NCBI GenBank assembly: GCA_016710275.1
Contig: JADJXS010000001.1
Span: 3,410,001-3,474,000, forward strand
DNA length: 64,000 nt
Origin: Phycisphaerales bacterium
Lineage (GTDB): Bacteria > Planctomycetota > Phycisphaerae > UBA1845 > Fen-1342
Reading direction: 5' to 3'
Shown here: piece by piece, positions 53,186-61,448 of the stretch
Layout of the letters: every line of letters begins with the position of its first letter
How positions within the stretch are numbered: position 1 is the first letter of the stretch
The notes under the pieces: generated by a model
Seen by the model: the letters and a program-made list of their open reading frames with translations, nothing else
Databases searched by the model: none
What the model was told of the DNA's origin: nothing
Position numbers and translations under genes: made by a program

Positions 53186-54819
53186 CACCGCTTCACTGTC
53201 CCGGTCTGTTTGCCCGCTTCGGGCAACGCGAACCCGATCGCCGCGAGGTTCGCCGCGATGGCCTTGTCGAGGTCCATGCCCTGAGCCGTGAGCGTCGCCA
53301 GTTCGCCCGCGAGCGCGGCCATCTTCTCCTCGAACGGCACGCCGTCATCGAGGGCTTCCTCAGCGCCGACGTAGCGCCCGGGCGTCAGGACGTGGCCGTG
53401 CGCGCGGATCTCATCCAGCGTGGCGGACTTGCAGAAGCCCGGCACGTCCGCGTAGGTCTTGCCCTTCGGGACGTTCTGCTTGTCTCCGCGCCAGGCGTGA
53501 TACGTGTCGGCGATGGTGGCAATGTCGGCGTCGGTCAGCGTGCGCTGCACGCGGTCGATCATCGTCCCCATCTTGCGGGCGTCGATGAACAGCACGTGCC
53601 CGCGGCGGTCTCGAAAGCGGCCGTTCTTCTTGTCCCGCGCGAGGAACCACAGGCAGACCGGGATCTGCGTGGAGTAGAACAACTGCCCCGGCAGCGCAAC
53701 CATGCAGTCCACAAGGTCGGCCTCGACGATGGACTTGCGGATGTCGCCCTCGCCCGACGAGTTCGACGACATCGAACCATTGGCCAGCACGAAGCCCGCG
53801 AGGCCCGTCGGCGACAACTTCGAAAGAAAGTGCTGAACCCACGCGAAGTTTGCGTTGCCCGCCGGCGGCATGCCGTGCCGCCAGCGCTTGTCCTCTTTGA
53901 GCAACTCGCCGCGCCAGTCGGAGTCGTTGAAGGGCGGGTTGGCGATGACGAAGTCGGCCTTGAGCTCCGGGTGCAGATCGTTGTGGAACGAGTCGCCGTG
54001 GGTGATCTTCGCGTCGATGCCGCGGATGGCGAGGTTCATCTTGGCCAGCCGCCAGGTCGTGTAGTTGGACTCCTGCCCGAAGACGGAGATGTCGCCGATG
54101 CGCCCGCCGTGGTGCTCGATGAACTCCTCGCTCTGCACGAACATGCCCGCCGAGCCGCAGCAGGGGTCGTAGATGCGGCCCTTGTAGGGCGCCAGCATGC
54201 TGACCAGCAGGCGGACAACGGGGCGCGGCGTGTAGAACTGGCCGCCCTTCTTGCCCTCGGCGCTGGCGAACTCTGACAGGAAGTATTCGTAGACGCGGCC
54301 GAGCAGGTCTTTGGAACGGGCCTCCTTGCCGCCAAAGCCGATGTTGCCGATGAGGTCGATCAACTGGCCGAGCCGCTGCTTGTCGAGCCCCGGCCGGGCA
54401 AAATCCCTCGGCAACACCCCCTTAAGGATCGGGTTATCCCGCTCGATGGCCTCCATCGCGTCATCGACCACTTTGCCGATGGTCGGCTGCTTGGCCGTCT
54501 TCAGGAGGTGGGACCATCGCGCCACCGGCGGCACCCAGAAGATGTTCTCCGCCTTGTACTCGTCAGGGTCTTCGGGGTCGGCCCCTTTGGACTTGGCCGC
54601 GGCCAGTTCGGCGTGTTTGGCCTCGAAGGCATCGGAGATGTACTTCAGGAAGATCAGGCCCAGGACGACGTGCTTGTACTCCGCCGCGTCCATGTTGTTG
54701 CGCAGCGCGTCCGCGGACTTCCAGAGTTGCTGCTCAATGCCGAGTTCAGCGTGCGAGCTGTTGGTGTGGCCACTCGGAGTCACCGTGCCGGCGACCCCCT
54801 TCCCCTTGCGACGCGCCAT
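53185..54819 (-). CDS. hsdM: Type I DNA methyltransferase subunit
   Basis: 544 residues. ATG 54819 has GAGGTGG 6 nt upstream; upstream codons in the same frame are not family-like. The N-terminal HsdM domain is recognisable from GIEQQLWKSADALRNNMDAAEYKHVVLGLIFLKYISDAFE. The N6-adenine methyltransferase domain has GQFYTPRPVVRLLV, the SAM motif YDPCCGSAGMF and the catalytic NPPF in FVIANPPFNDSDW. It modifies adenines at the site read by HsdS. It is the first gene of the island's restriction operon. Confidence 0.96.
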   Translation of the reverse strand: MARRKGKGVAGTVTPSGHTNSSHAELGIEQQLWKSADALRNNMDAAEYKHVVLGLIFLKYISDAFEAKHAELAAAKSKGADPEDPDEYKAENIFWVPPVARWSHLLKTAKQPTIGKVVDDAMEAIERDNPILKGVLPRDFARPGLDKQRLGQLIDLIGNIGFGGKEARSKDLLGRVYEYFLSEFASAEGKKGGQFYTPRPVVRLLVSMLAPYKGRIYDPCCGSAGMFVQSEEFIEHHGGRIGDISVFGQESNYTTWRLAKMNLAIRGIDAKITHGDSFHNDLHPELKADFVIANPPFNDSDWRGELLKEDKRWRHGMPPAGNANFAWVQHFLSKLSPTGLAGFVLANGSMSSNSSGEGDIRKSIVEADLVDCMVALPGQLFYSTQIPVCLWFLARDKKNGRFRDRRGHVLFIDARKMGTMIDRVQRTLTDADIATIADTYHAWRGDKQNVPKGKTYADVPGFCKSATLDEIRAHGHVLTPGRYVGAEEALDDGVPFEEKMAALAGELATLTAQGMDLDKAIAANLAAIGFALPEAGKQTGTVKR

Positions 54820-55530
54820 GAGGACCACCTCGAAACGGATAGGAAGCAGGATGGAATTCGCGGCTGGCGATGATACCTGTTGGGCTGCCCATCGGACAGA
54901 GAATTGCGCGACGCGATGCACGAATCCGCATCGGGGCGCCTCATGCCGAGGGCGGGCGCCGCGCTCCAGGGCATGTGAAACGCATGGAAAAAGCGGGAAA
55001 ATCCTGGAAAAACGGGCAATCGAGACACACGGGAAAGTCGTGCGTCGCGGTGCGTGCCGGTGCACCCCTGCCTCGGGAGCTGTCGATCTGACTCGGCGCG
55101 TGTGCGATACACCTCCGTATCGCACAGGCTCATCTGCGCGGAATTGCGCGTGCGCTGCGGGAGTTCATAGGTACTCCGGTCGGACTCGCAAGCGCCGGGG
55201 GCGTGGTTCAGAAACCAGAGCGCTGGATGGGACCCGATATCGCCGTGGCCCGAGCATACGCCCCCATGGGCGGAAATCCCCTCGCGCAAGCACGCGACCC
55301 CCGGCGTGATTTCCGCGGCGTCCCGATCATGCGTCGGCGGGGAAATCGCCCTTCGGCGTGGAGGGCTGGCCGACCGCCGCTGAATGAGCACGGGCCGGTG
55401 CGTCGGGATTTCGCACGCTGAAGCCGCTGCGCAGGTCGTTGTCGCAGAGCGGCGCCTCTTGGCAAGTGACGTGAGCCTCTTCGACGGATTGCTCAGCAGA
55501 CCCGAAGGAGCTCACGGGACGGCAACCCAG
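54820..55530. other. Right-end region of the island, upstream of hsdM
   Basis: About 700 nt with no convincing gene. A 62-codon minus frame at 55515-55327 lacks a ribosome site. A 22-nt stretch at 55495-55516 matches 41295-41315 with one indel (AGCAGAC-CGAAGGAGCTCACG). The hsdM promoter should be here, but no clear -35/-10 pair stands out. Confidence 0.4.
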
Positions 55531-55837
55531 TCACGATATACGGCGCCCCTTCGTGCCCTTGCTCGATTTTCCGGCCTCGGTTGCACCGGGGGCGCCTGCC
55601 GGAAGCGCCGCATCGATGAGCGTGAGCATGGCCCGCCGGACCTCGGTCGGGAGTCTCGGCCAGGCCTTCCGAACCCGCGCAAATTCCGTGTCCGTGTTCG
55701 ACTCTGCGCCCCGGCTCAATTCCAAGGAATCCCCCGGCCGTGCAGCGCATTCCGCAGCGCTGCCGCCACCCGCCCGATGGCCTTCAGCATGTAACTCACT
55801 GCTACTTCTAACGCCTACGGAGATATTGGCCTTGGCC
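55531..55837 (-). other. Detached integrase C-terminal coding segment
   Basis: Read on the minus strand from the attR core, this is open for 101 codons plus stop. It is in frame with the integrase when the two att cores are superimposed. The predicted piece contains a protein-like stretch, TEFARVRKAWPRLPTEVRRA followed by MLTLIDAAL, and a basic end (KSSKGTKGRRIS). In the integrated state it has no integrase start in front of it, so it should be silent unless read from another promoter. Confidence 0.75.
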
Positions 55838-55861
55838 GGTTCGAATCCCGCCTGGCCCGAT
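55838..55861. repeat. attR core of the integrated island
   Basis: Exact 24-bp copy of the tRNA 3' end (39687-39710). Host sequence resumes directly to the right, 21 nt before the end of the protease gene. No other part of the tRNA is present here. Confidence 0.93.
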
Positions 55862-55882
55862 CCGCGCAGCCGGAGTGATTCA

Positions 55883-57367
55883 TCATCGCTCTGACTGCCG
55901 CTCCCAGGTCAGCGTGCGGGATTCCCCGCCCCGATTCAGCAGCCGCAGCGTGATCGGCTCATCGCCGGCCGCGCGGATCGCCTCCTCCAGGTCGCCCACG
56001 TGCTGTACGCTGCGACCGTTGCATCCCACGATCAGCTCGCGGTTCGCGTCAATTGCATCCGCGTCGCGGTCTCTGTCCACGGATAGCACGATCAGCCCGC
56101 GCTGCGTCGGAGCGAACCCCACCTCCCGCGCCAGCGACGGCCGCAGCACACGGACCTCCATCCCCAATGAATCCACCCGCCGGCCGAGCGCCTCGCCGCC
56201 CGTCCGCCGCGAGCGAAGCAGTTGTTCGGGTTGTTCCCCGACCTCGACCCGCACATCCTGCGCGCGCCCGTCCCGCAGGATGCCCAACGTCAGGGATTCG
56301 CCCGGAGAAACATCCGCGATCAGCGCCCGCACGCGCGACATCGTCCGCGCCGGCTCCGCTCCGACGCGCACGATCACGTCGTCCGGCTGAAGCCCCGCCA
56401 GCGAAGCCGGCGTATCGCTCATCACCGCGAAAACAAGCACGCCCTCGCGTCCGCGAATCCCCAGCGCTGCAGCGTCCTCCGCCGACAGCTCGTCCATGCG
56501 AACACCCAGCCAGCCGCGCTCCACCCGCCCGCCGTTCACGAGCTTGCGCGCGATGTTGCGCGCCATGTTGGCCGGGATGGCGAAGGCGATTCCCATGTTG
56601 GACAGGTCGCCGTCGGAGGCGATCGCGGTGTTCACGCCGATCACCTCGCCGCGCGTGCTGAGCAGCGGCCCGCCGGAATTGCCGGGGTTGATCGACGCGT
56701 CCGTCTGAATGAAATCCTGATATGCGATGTCCAGCGACCCGACGCTGCGCCCCTTGGCGCTGACGATTCCGTGCGTCACGGTCTGCGACAGCCCGAACGG
56801 CGCCCCAATCGCAATCACCCAGTCGCCGACCTCGATGCGGTCCGAATCGCCGAAGGTCAGCGGCGACAATTCCCCCGCCTCCACGCGGATCACGGCCAGG
56901 TCCGTCTTGGAATCCGTGCCGACGATCGTCGCGGGAAACTCGCGCCCGTCCGCCGCGAGAACGCGAATGCCCGTGCGATTCTCGACGACGTGGTTGTTCG
57001 TGAGGATGTGTCCGCGATCATCCAGGACGATGCCGCTGCCGGAGCCCATGCGGAAGCGCATCTGGCGCTCGACGCGCTCGTTGATCTCCGCGTCGGTCGC
57101 ATCCGGAAAGCGCCGCTTCAACTCCTTCGCCAGCTCGGCGGCGCGGCGCTCATCCCCCTCCACGCGAATCTGCACCACGCCCGGGCCGGCCACGGCCGCC
57201 ACATGCCGGAACACGGCCGCCACTTCATCGACCCGCGCCAGCGCCGCCGCATCCGGAGCACGCGAGCGCGCATCCTGCGCTCCGGCCAGTTGCGTGCGCA
57301 ACAGCGGCCAGAGACCGACCGTAAACCCTGCCGTCGCTCCAACCAGCAGCCAGACCCGCCGATTCAT
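55883..57367 (-). CDS. HtrA/DegP-type serine protease with two PDZ domains
   Basis: 494 residues; ATG 57367 has GGAG 8 nt upstream. An N-terminal membrane anchor or signal (VWLLVGATAGFTVGLWPLL) is followed by the trypsin-like domain. It has His in ILTNNHVVENR, Asp in DSKTDLAVIRV and Ser in INPGNSGGPLLS. The first PDZ starts GWLGVRMDELSAEDAAALG and the second near GMEVRVLRPSLAREVGF. It degrades or refolds envelope proteins. Before island insertion it lay directly downstream of the tRNA, facing it. Confidence 0.95.
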   Translation of the reverse strand: MNRRVWLLVGATAGFTVGLWPLLRTQLAGAQDARSRAPDAAALARVDEVAAVFRHVAAVAGPGVVQIRVEGDERRAAELAKELKRRFPDATDAEINERVERQMRFRMGSGSGIVLDDRGHILTNNHVVENRTGIRVLAADGREFPATIVGTDSKTDLAVIRVEAGELSPLTFGDSDRIEVGDWVIAIGAPFGLSQTVTHGIVSAKGRSVGSLDIAYQDFIQTDASINPGNSGGPLLSTRGEVIGVNTAIASDGDLSNMGIAFAIPANMARNIARKLVNGGRVERGWLGVRMDELSAEDAAALGIRGREGVLVFAVMSDTPASLAGLQPDDVIVRVGAEPARTMSRVRALIADVSPGESLTLGILRDGRAQDVRVEVGEQPEQLLRSRRTGGEALGRRVDSLGMEVRVLRPSLAREVGFAPTQRGLIVLSVDRDRDADAIDANRELIVGCNGRSVQHVGDLEEAIRAAGDEPITLRLLNRGGESRTLTWERQSER

Positions 57368-57408
57368 CACGCTTCTCCACCGCGGCCGCGACCGACACCC
57401 GGCGTTCA

Positions 57409-57500
57409 CGCCGGGCGGTTTCGAACCCGATCAATCGTAGGCCGATGCCCGCACCCGGTCCGTCAGAATTCGTCAGCCGCTGCGTTTGGCGATGCGAATC
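57409..57500. repeat. Left 92-bp direct repeat flanking darTG
   Basis: 91 of 92 bases are identical to 59473-59564; the single difference is at 57440/59504. It contains a copy of the last eight codons and stop of the ROK kinase (IRIAKRSG), so it is a truncated duplicate of that gene's 3' end. Confidence 0.93.
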
Positions 57501-57608
57501 ATCGACTCCATCTCCGCTCGATACATGGTGCCCCACCGCCAAACCTGGAACGATCAACGCCGCAACGCTTCGACTCGAGGACACGAGCAGTCTCGGTCAG
57601 ACCGGGGC

Positions 57609-58661
57609 CTACCCGCCCGCACTCGACGGAATCCACCCATCGCCCTGAAGATGGCTCCAGGCTATGCGGATGTGCTCGGGCTTCATGGTCGCCTTCTTGC
57701 GGTCGTTCCAGGCGTGGACTCTCACCACAGCGTCTTCCGCGCTGGTCGCCCGCACGTTATCTCGCACCGCGACGTAGTGGACCGACGACAGCAACTCCAT
57801 CCCGTACGGCGTTTCGAAGCCCTCAATCAAGCGCCCGACGCGATCCAGCCGCGTCCGCGCGTCCGCCTCGTCCTTCAGGAACGCCGCAGCCTCCGTCGTC
57901 GCTCCTTCGCTGAGCGTGATTTCCTTCTCCGGGCTGCGCTCGCCGTCGAAACCGCTGATGTAGTGTCCTTCGAGCGTCTCCAAGACCTTGTTGAGGTTGT
58001 CCGCGTACGGCCCGTACGGTGCTTTGGCGTGCTTGAGTCGTAGTGGCTCGCCCGCCTCTTGCAGGAAGTAAGCCAACTTCTGAATCTCCAAGAGCGTGAT
58101 CTGGTACGCGAGCACCGAGTAGCGATCAATCGCCGCGATGAACAGCGCCCGCGCCCGCGTCAACTTCGGGCGCTCGGTCTTGATGACCCGCTCCGTCGTC
58201 GCCGGCGCCCCCGCCGGCGCGAACAGCAGCACTCGCACCTCCGGCAGCGCTGCGAATGCCTCGACGATCATCGGCCGCACCTTGGCCCACGACAGCCCGC
58301 CGTTCCCGCACCCCAAGGGCGGCACCGCGATCGACGCGATCCCCAGCCGCCGAACCACCGCCACCAGCGAGATCAGCCCGCTCTGGATGTCGCCGTACGA
58401 CGACTTGCGAAACCACTCCCGCTTGGTCGGAAAGTTGATGATGTATTTCGGGCCGCTGAGTTGCCCGGTCGGCCAGACCTGCACGCGGCCCGGCACCACT
58501 TCACCCCGCTCGCACGCCCTCTCATACGCCTTGTTCATCTCCGGGTACGCCTGCTTGAACTGCAGCGCGATCCCCTTGCCCATGACGCCTACGCAGTTCA
58601 CAGTGTTCACGAGGGCCTCGGCCTCGGCGTTCAGCAGGTTTCCACGAGCGTCCTCGATCAT
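57609..58661 (-). CDS. darG: DarG-type antitoxin (macrodomain ADP-ribosyl hydrolase)
   Basis: 350 residues. The N-terminal 155 residues are a macrodomain: GNLLNAEAEALVNTVNCVGVMGKGIALQFK, then IINFPTKREW and SIAVPPLGCGNGGLSW. It removes ADP-ribose from DNA. The C-terminal domain (DRYSVLAYQITLLEIQKLAYFLQEAG...) is the DarT-binding DUF4065-like part seen in DarG proteins. ATG 58661 has GAGGA about 9 nt upstream, 18 nt after the darT stop. Together they form a toxin-antitoxin phage-defence pair. Confidence 0.92.
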   Translation of the reverse strand: MIEDARGNLLNAEAEALVNTVNCVGVMGKGIALQFKQAYPEMNKAYERACERGEVVPGRVQVWPTGQLSGPKYIINFPTKREWFRKSSYGDIQSGLISLVAVVRRLGIASIAVPPLGCGNGGLSWAKVRPMIVEAFAALPEVRVLLFAPAGAPATTERVIKTERPKLTRARALFIAAIDRYSVLAYQITLLEIQKLAYFLQEAGEPLRLKHAKAPYGPYADNLNKVLETLEGHYISGFDGERSPEKEITLSEGATTEAAAFLKDEADARTRLDRVGRLIEGFETPYGMELLSSVHYVAVRDNVRATSAEDAVVRVHAWNDRKKATMKPEHIRIAWSHLQGDGWIPSSAGG

Positions 58662-58679
58662 CGCGCCATCCTCGATTCC

Positions 58680-59345
58680 TCAATAGTACCAAGTAGTCTC
58701 GACGGAAACCGGGGGCCGATGCAGCGAACCGGCCAAAACCTCGTTGACGCGGGCCATCGCCTCCGCGTTCGCCACACCCACCTGCCCCACGAGCGACCAC
58801 GGCAGCGCCCGGTGTACGAGAAACTCCGCCTGCTTCTTTTCCTGCCGATCCGGGAACTGATCCGTGTTCTTCCAGATCGTCGCGTTGCACGTCGTCATGT
58901 CCACGTTTGCGAGCCTTGCCAAGGTGTCGTAGAACGCCGCAACTCTGGCCAGCGAGTGGCGGTCGGTGAACACGACCCCCAATCCGGTCTGTGTGACCGC
59001 CTGTGCCGACACCGCGAGGTAGATGATCTCCGACTGGTCGATCTGCTCGACGTTCCAGCCCGTGCGGATGCGGTTGAGCATCACGGATCGCGGCCCGAAG
59101 TAGAAGCCCACGTAGTCGTTGATGACACCGCCTGGGCCGCACGGGACGGGCTTCCGGCCACGGTCTTCCTGAGTCTCCTTGGCGTGGATGCCTCGCCAGG
59201 GCAAGCCGTCGGCGGGAACGTGGTTCGGCGCGTGGATGTGGCCGCGGGCGATGAGCGTGGCCAGGTTGTCGATGTGAATGATCCGGTAGATCGGCGTTGA
59301 ACCGGGCGGAAAAAGCCGCGCTGGTCGAACAGGAGGCGTAGCCAT
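58680..59345 (-). CDS. darT: DarT-type DNA ADP-ribosyltransferase toxin
   Basis: 221 residues. The family start is PIYRIIHIDNLATLIARGHI (R21, NAD contact). It is followed by YVGFYFGPRSVML and the catalytic glutamate E174 in KKQAEFLVHRALPW. DarT attaches ADP-ribose to bases in single-stranded DNA and blocks replication; DarG reverses this. The ATG directly follows the stop of an HsdS-tail-like fragment (TAGATG). Both catalytic signatures are intact, so the toxin is probably active and held by DarG. Confidence 0.93.
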   Translation of the reverse strand: MATPPVRPARLFPPGSTPIYRIIHIDNLATLIARGHIHAPNHVPADGLPWRGIHAKETQEDRGRKPVPCGPGGVINDYVGFYFGPRSVMLNRIRTGWNVEQIDQSEIIYLAVSAQAVTQTGLGVVFTDRHSLARVAAFYDTLARLANVDMTTCNATIWKNTDQFPDRQEKKQAEFLVHRALPWSLVGQVGVANAEAMARVNEVLAGSLHRPPVSVETTWYY

Positions 59346-59429
59346 CTACATCGCTCTCCCCATGATCTCCTCCGAGTCGGCGATGCGGAGTTGGCCTGCA
59401 GTGAGCTCGCGCAGGAGCGCGTCGAAACA
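59346..59429 (-). pseudogene. HsdS C-terminal remnant abutting darT
   Basis: The minus frame reads FDALLRELTAGQ then LRIADSEEIMGRAM and stop, clearly related to the HsdS ending LRDALLPKLISGELRIADAEKIVG. A stop codon lies a few codons upstream and there is no start, so it is a fragment. It sits between the right 92-bp repeat and darT. Confidence 0.7.
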
Positions 59430-59472
59430 GGTCACTGCACCCTCATTCACTCAAGAGGCCGCCAGGCGCGTC

Positions 59473-59564
59473 CGCCGGGCGGTTTCGAACCCGATCAATC
59501 GTACGCCGATGCCCGCACCCGGTCCGTCAGAATTCGTCAGCCGCTGCGTTTGGCGATGCGAATC
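59473..59564. repeat. Right 92-bp direct repeat flanking darTG
   Basis: This copy is joined to the intact ROK kinase gene and contains its last codons and stop. With 57409-57500 it brackets a 1,972-bp segment holding darT, darG and the HsdS remnant. Confidence 0.93.
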
Positions 59565-60418
59565 GCCAGCAGCGCCGCCCCCGTCACGCCGGCGTCGCCG
59601 CTGGCCAGCGGCCCTTTCACCACCCGCAGCTCCGGCGGAACCAGCGTGCTACGCAGCCCCTCCAGCGCAGCGCCGGCATCCGCGACGAGCGCGGGGTCGT
59701 GGTCGATGATCCCGCCGCCCAGTGCGATCAGCTCCGGCGCATACAGGTGACTGACCTGCAACAGCAGGCGTCCCAGGGCGGTGACGCGGGCAGCGCGACG
59801 ACCCTCCGGATTCGCGCTTTCCGCGTCAAATGGCGCGCAAATCGCCGCTTCTGCGCAACCCCGCGCTCCACAGCGACACGCGGGCGCGTCCGGCGAGCTG
59901 TCCACGAGCAGGTGCCCGAGGTGCCCCGCCCCGCCGCGCGTGTGCCGCACAATCTCGCCCTCCAGCACGACGCCCGCGCCGATGCCCGTGCCCATCGAAA
60001 CATAGACGAAGCGATCCGTCCGACTCGACGCCGATCGCAGCGCCCGCCACTGTGCCCAGGCGGCGGCGATCACGTCCGTCTCCACATAGACCGGATCGCG
60101 CAGGCGCTCCTCCAGCGTCGAGCGAAACTCAAACCCCTCCAGCAAAGGCAGGTTCACAGCCCGCCGCACCACGCCTGCGTCCCGATCATAGATGCCGGGC
60201 AGCGCGACGCCGACGACGTTGTGCAACTTGGCCCCCGGCCGCGGCAGAACATACTCGCGAAGCGCGTCCACCCCGCGCTCGACCAGCGTCATCAGTTCCT
60301 GCGGGGCGCCGCCGCGCGGCGTCGGAAATGAGAAGCGTGCGCGCAGGTGCCCGTCGTCGCGAACAAGTCCGACGCGGGTGGTTCCGCCGCCGATGTCTAC
60401 CCCGACTGCGAAGTCCAC
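59537..60418 (-). CDS. ROK-family sugar kinase
   Basis: 293 residues; GTG 60418 has AGGAGG about 5 nt upstream. The phosphate-binding motif DIGGGTTRVGLV lies at the N-terminus. The second ATP segment is MGTGIGAGVVLEG, and the ROK zinc signature is HLGHLLVDS...CRCGARGCAEAA. ROK kinases phosphorylate hexoses such as glucose or N-acetylmannosamine; here no operator-binding HTH is present, so it should be the enzyme. Its 3' end is duplicated at 57409-57500. Confidence 0.92.
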   Translation of the reverse strand: MDFAVGVDIGGGTTRVGLVRDDGHLRARFSFPTPRGGAPQELMTLVERGVDALREYVLPRPGAKLHNVVGVALPGIYDRDAGVVRRAVNLPLLEGFEFRSTLEERLRDPVYVETDVIAAAWAQWRALRSASSRTDRFVYVSMGTGIGAGVVLEGEIVRHTRGGAGHLGHLLVDSSPDAPACRCGARGCAEAAICAPFDAESANPEGRRAARVTALGRLLLQVSHLYAPELIALGGGIIDHDPALVADAGAALEGLRSTLVPPELRVVKGPLASGDAGVTGAALLAIRIAKRSG

Positions 60419-60609
60419 GAATCCTCCTGGTGCGGGCCGAACCGCAGAGCCTGTCCGGCCGCATGACCGCGGAGCGCACCCGCAGGGTCGCACTCACCCC
60501 TGCGGCGCATCGCTCGATTATACGAATACCGGCCCGTCGTGCCTCATCCCGGCGCGGGCAGCGGCAACGCCATCCCGCACCGGGGGCGATACACTCCGCA
60601 AGGCGAATC

Positions 60610-61209
60610 ATGGAACCACAGCGAATCCGAACCGCGCGCCTGTTGAACCTGTTCCTGCCCGGGGTCGGGCTGGTCTGGATCGGCGCGCTGTGGCGCGGCG
60701 TGCTGATCGGGCTGAGTTTCGCCGCGCTGGCGAACGCGTCGCTGGCGCTCTCGCTGCTGATCCCCGATGAGATTCCGACGGCCGGCTTTGTCATCTTGTT
60801 GGTCGCAACCGGCGCGACGTATCTCGCGGCGCAACTATGGGTGGTGCGTGTCGCGGGGGCCGTGCGACGCGGCGAACTCCTGGCATCGCGTACAGAAGTG
60901 CTGGCGCGGGTGGCCGAGCTGCTCAACACGGGGGATGGGCGTGCGGCGCTGGCTGCGCTCGAACCGCTCTCCGCATCCGCCGAGGACGACCTGCTGATCG
61001 CGGTCCGCTATGCGCAGGCGGTGCAGGCAGCCGGCCATCAGCCCGAGTCCGCCGATCCGCGCACGCCGAATGACGAGGCGGAAAGCGCTGCTTCGGCGGC
61101 ATCCACGCGCGCCGCGGTCATCGCGGCGTGGATCCGCGTCCGCCGCCTCGATCCGCATCGAATCTACGGGCGCGAGGTTCGCGCCGCGCTGGCGGAGCGC
61201 GAGGATTGA
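60610..61209 (+). CDS. Small membrane protein of unknown function
   Basis: 199 residues from ATG 60610. Two or three hydrophobic segments fill the N-terminal half (LFLPGVGLVWIGALWRGVLIGLSFAALA, LSLLIP, GFVILLVATGATYLAAQLWVV). The soluble C-terminal half is Ala-rich and helical and may hold one TPR-like repeat (AELLNTGDGRAALAALEPLSASAEDDLLIAVRYA). No known family was recognised. It is divergent from the ROK kinase. Confidence 0.65.
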   Translation: MEPQRIRTARLLNLFLPGVGLVWIGALWRGVLIGLSFAALANASLALSLLIPDEIPTAGFVILLVATGATYLAAQLWVVRVAGAVRRGELLASRTEVLARVAELLNTGDGRAALAALEPLSASAEDDLLIAVRYAQAVQAAGHQPESADPRTPNDEAESAASAASTRAAVIAAWIRVRRLDPHRIYGREVRAALAERED

Positions 61210-61388
61210 GAATCCGGCCCGGCTGGCAGCGGGTTCGACGAACGACCTCGACCGGCATGCGGCGTGTTGTGACGGGGCGGCCGTGAACGATGCACGGACC
61301 CGCTCCGCCCGATAATCGCAACGAATTCGGTATCGCAGATTGCGGAACCATCCCACACCACGACGACTAATCGAAATCGTTGAAATAC

Positions 61389-61417
61389 TTGTCCGGGGTT
61401 TCCGACTGTCGTATAGT
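61389..61417 (+). promoter_or_regulatory. Sigma-70-type promoter of the Cys-rich gene
   Basis: TTGTCC (61389-61394), 17 nt, TATAGT (61412-61417). The start codon is at 61449, giving a leader of about 25 nt. Confidence 0.6.
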
Positions 61418-61448
61418 GGAGGTCGAACTTATCAATTGGGATCGTCGA

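Larger units (their letters stand above)
39687..55861. mobile_element. tRNA-integrated genomic island carrying a type I restriction system
   Basis: About 16.2 kb between perfect 24-bp direct repeats of the tRNA 3' end. It holds a tyrosine integrase, an XRE regulator, a primase/helicase, an excisionase-type HTH, hsdR, hsdS and hsdM, plus several unknown genes, all on the minus strand. No capsid, terminase or conjugation genes were seen, so it looks like a satellite-like or integrative element. Replication genes of its own suggest that it can replicate after excision. Confidence 0.88.

Noticed and set aside
51554..53188. 544-codon minus frame between hsdM and hsdS, with GTG overlapping the hsdM stop
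   Set aside because: It runs through the three repeat units and has a Pro/Gly/Arg composition repeating with the DNA unit. No domain. Only its first 40 or so codons look mildly protein-like, not enough for a gene call.
55327..55515. 62-codon minus frame at the island's right end
   Set aside because: No ribosome site, and the protein has no recognisable features.
57409..59564. Insertion sequence with target-site duplication
   Set aside because: The duplicated segment is 92 bp, far longer than usual IS duplications. There is no transposase and there are no terminal inverted repeats between the copies.
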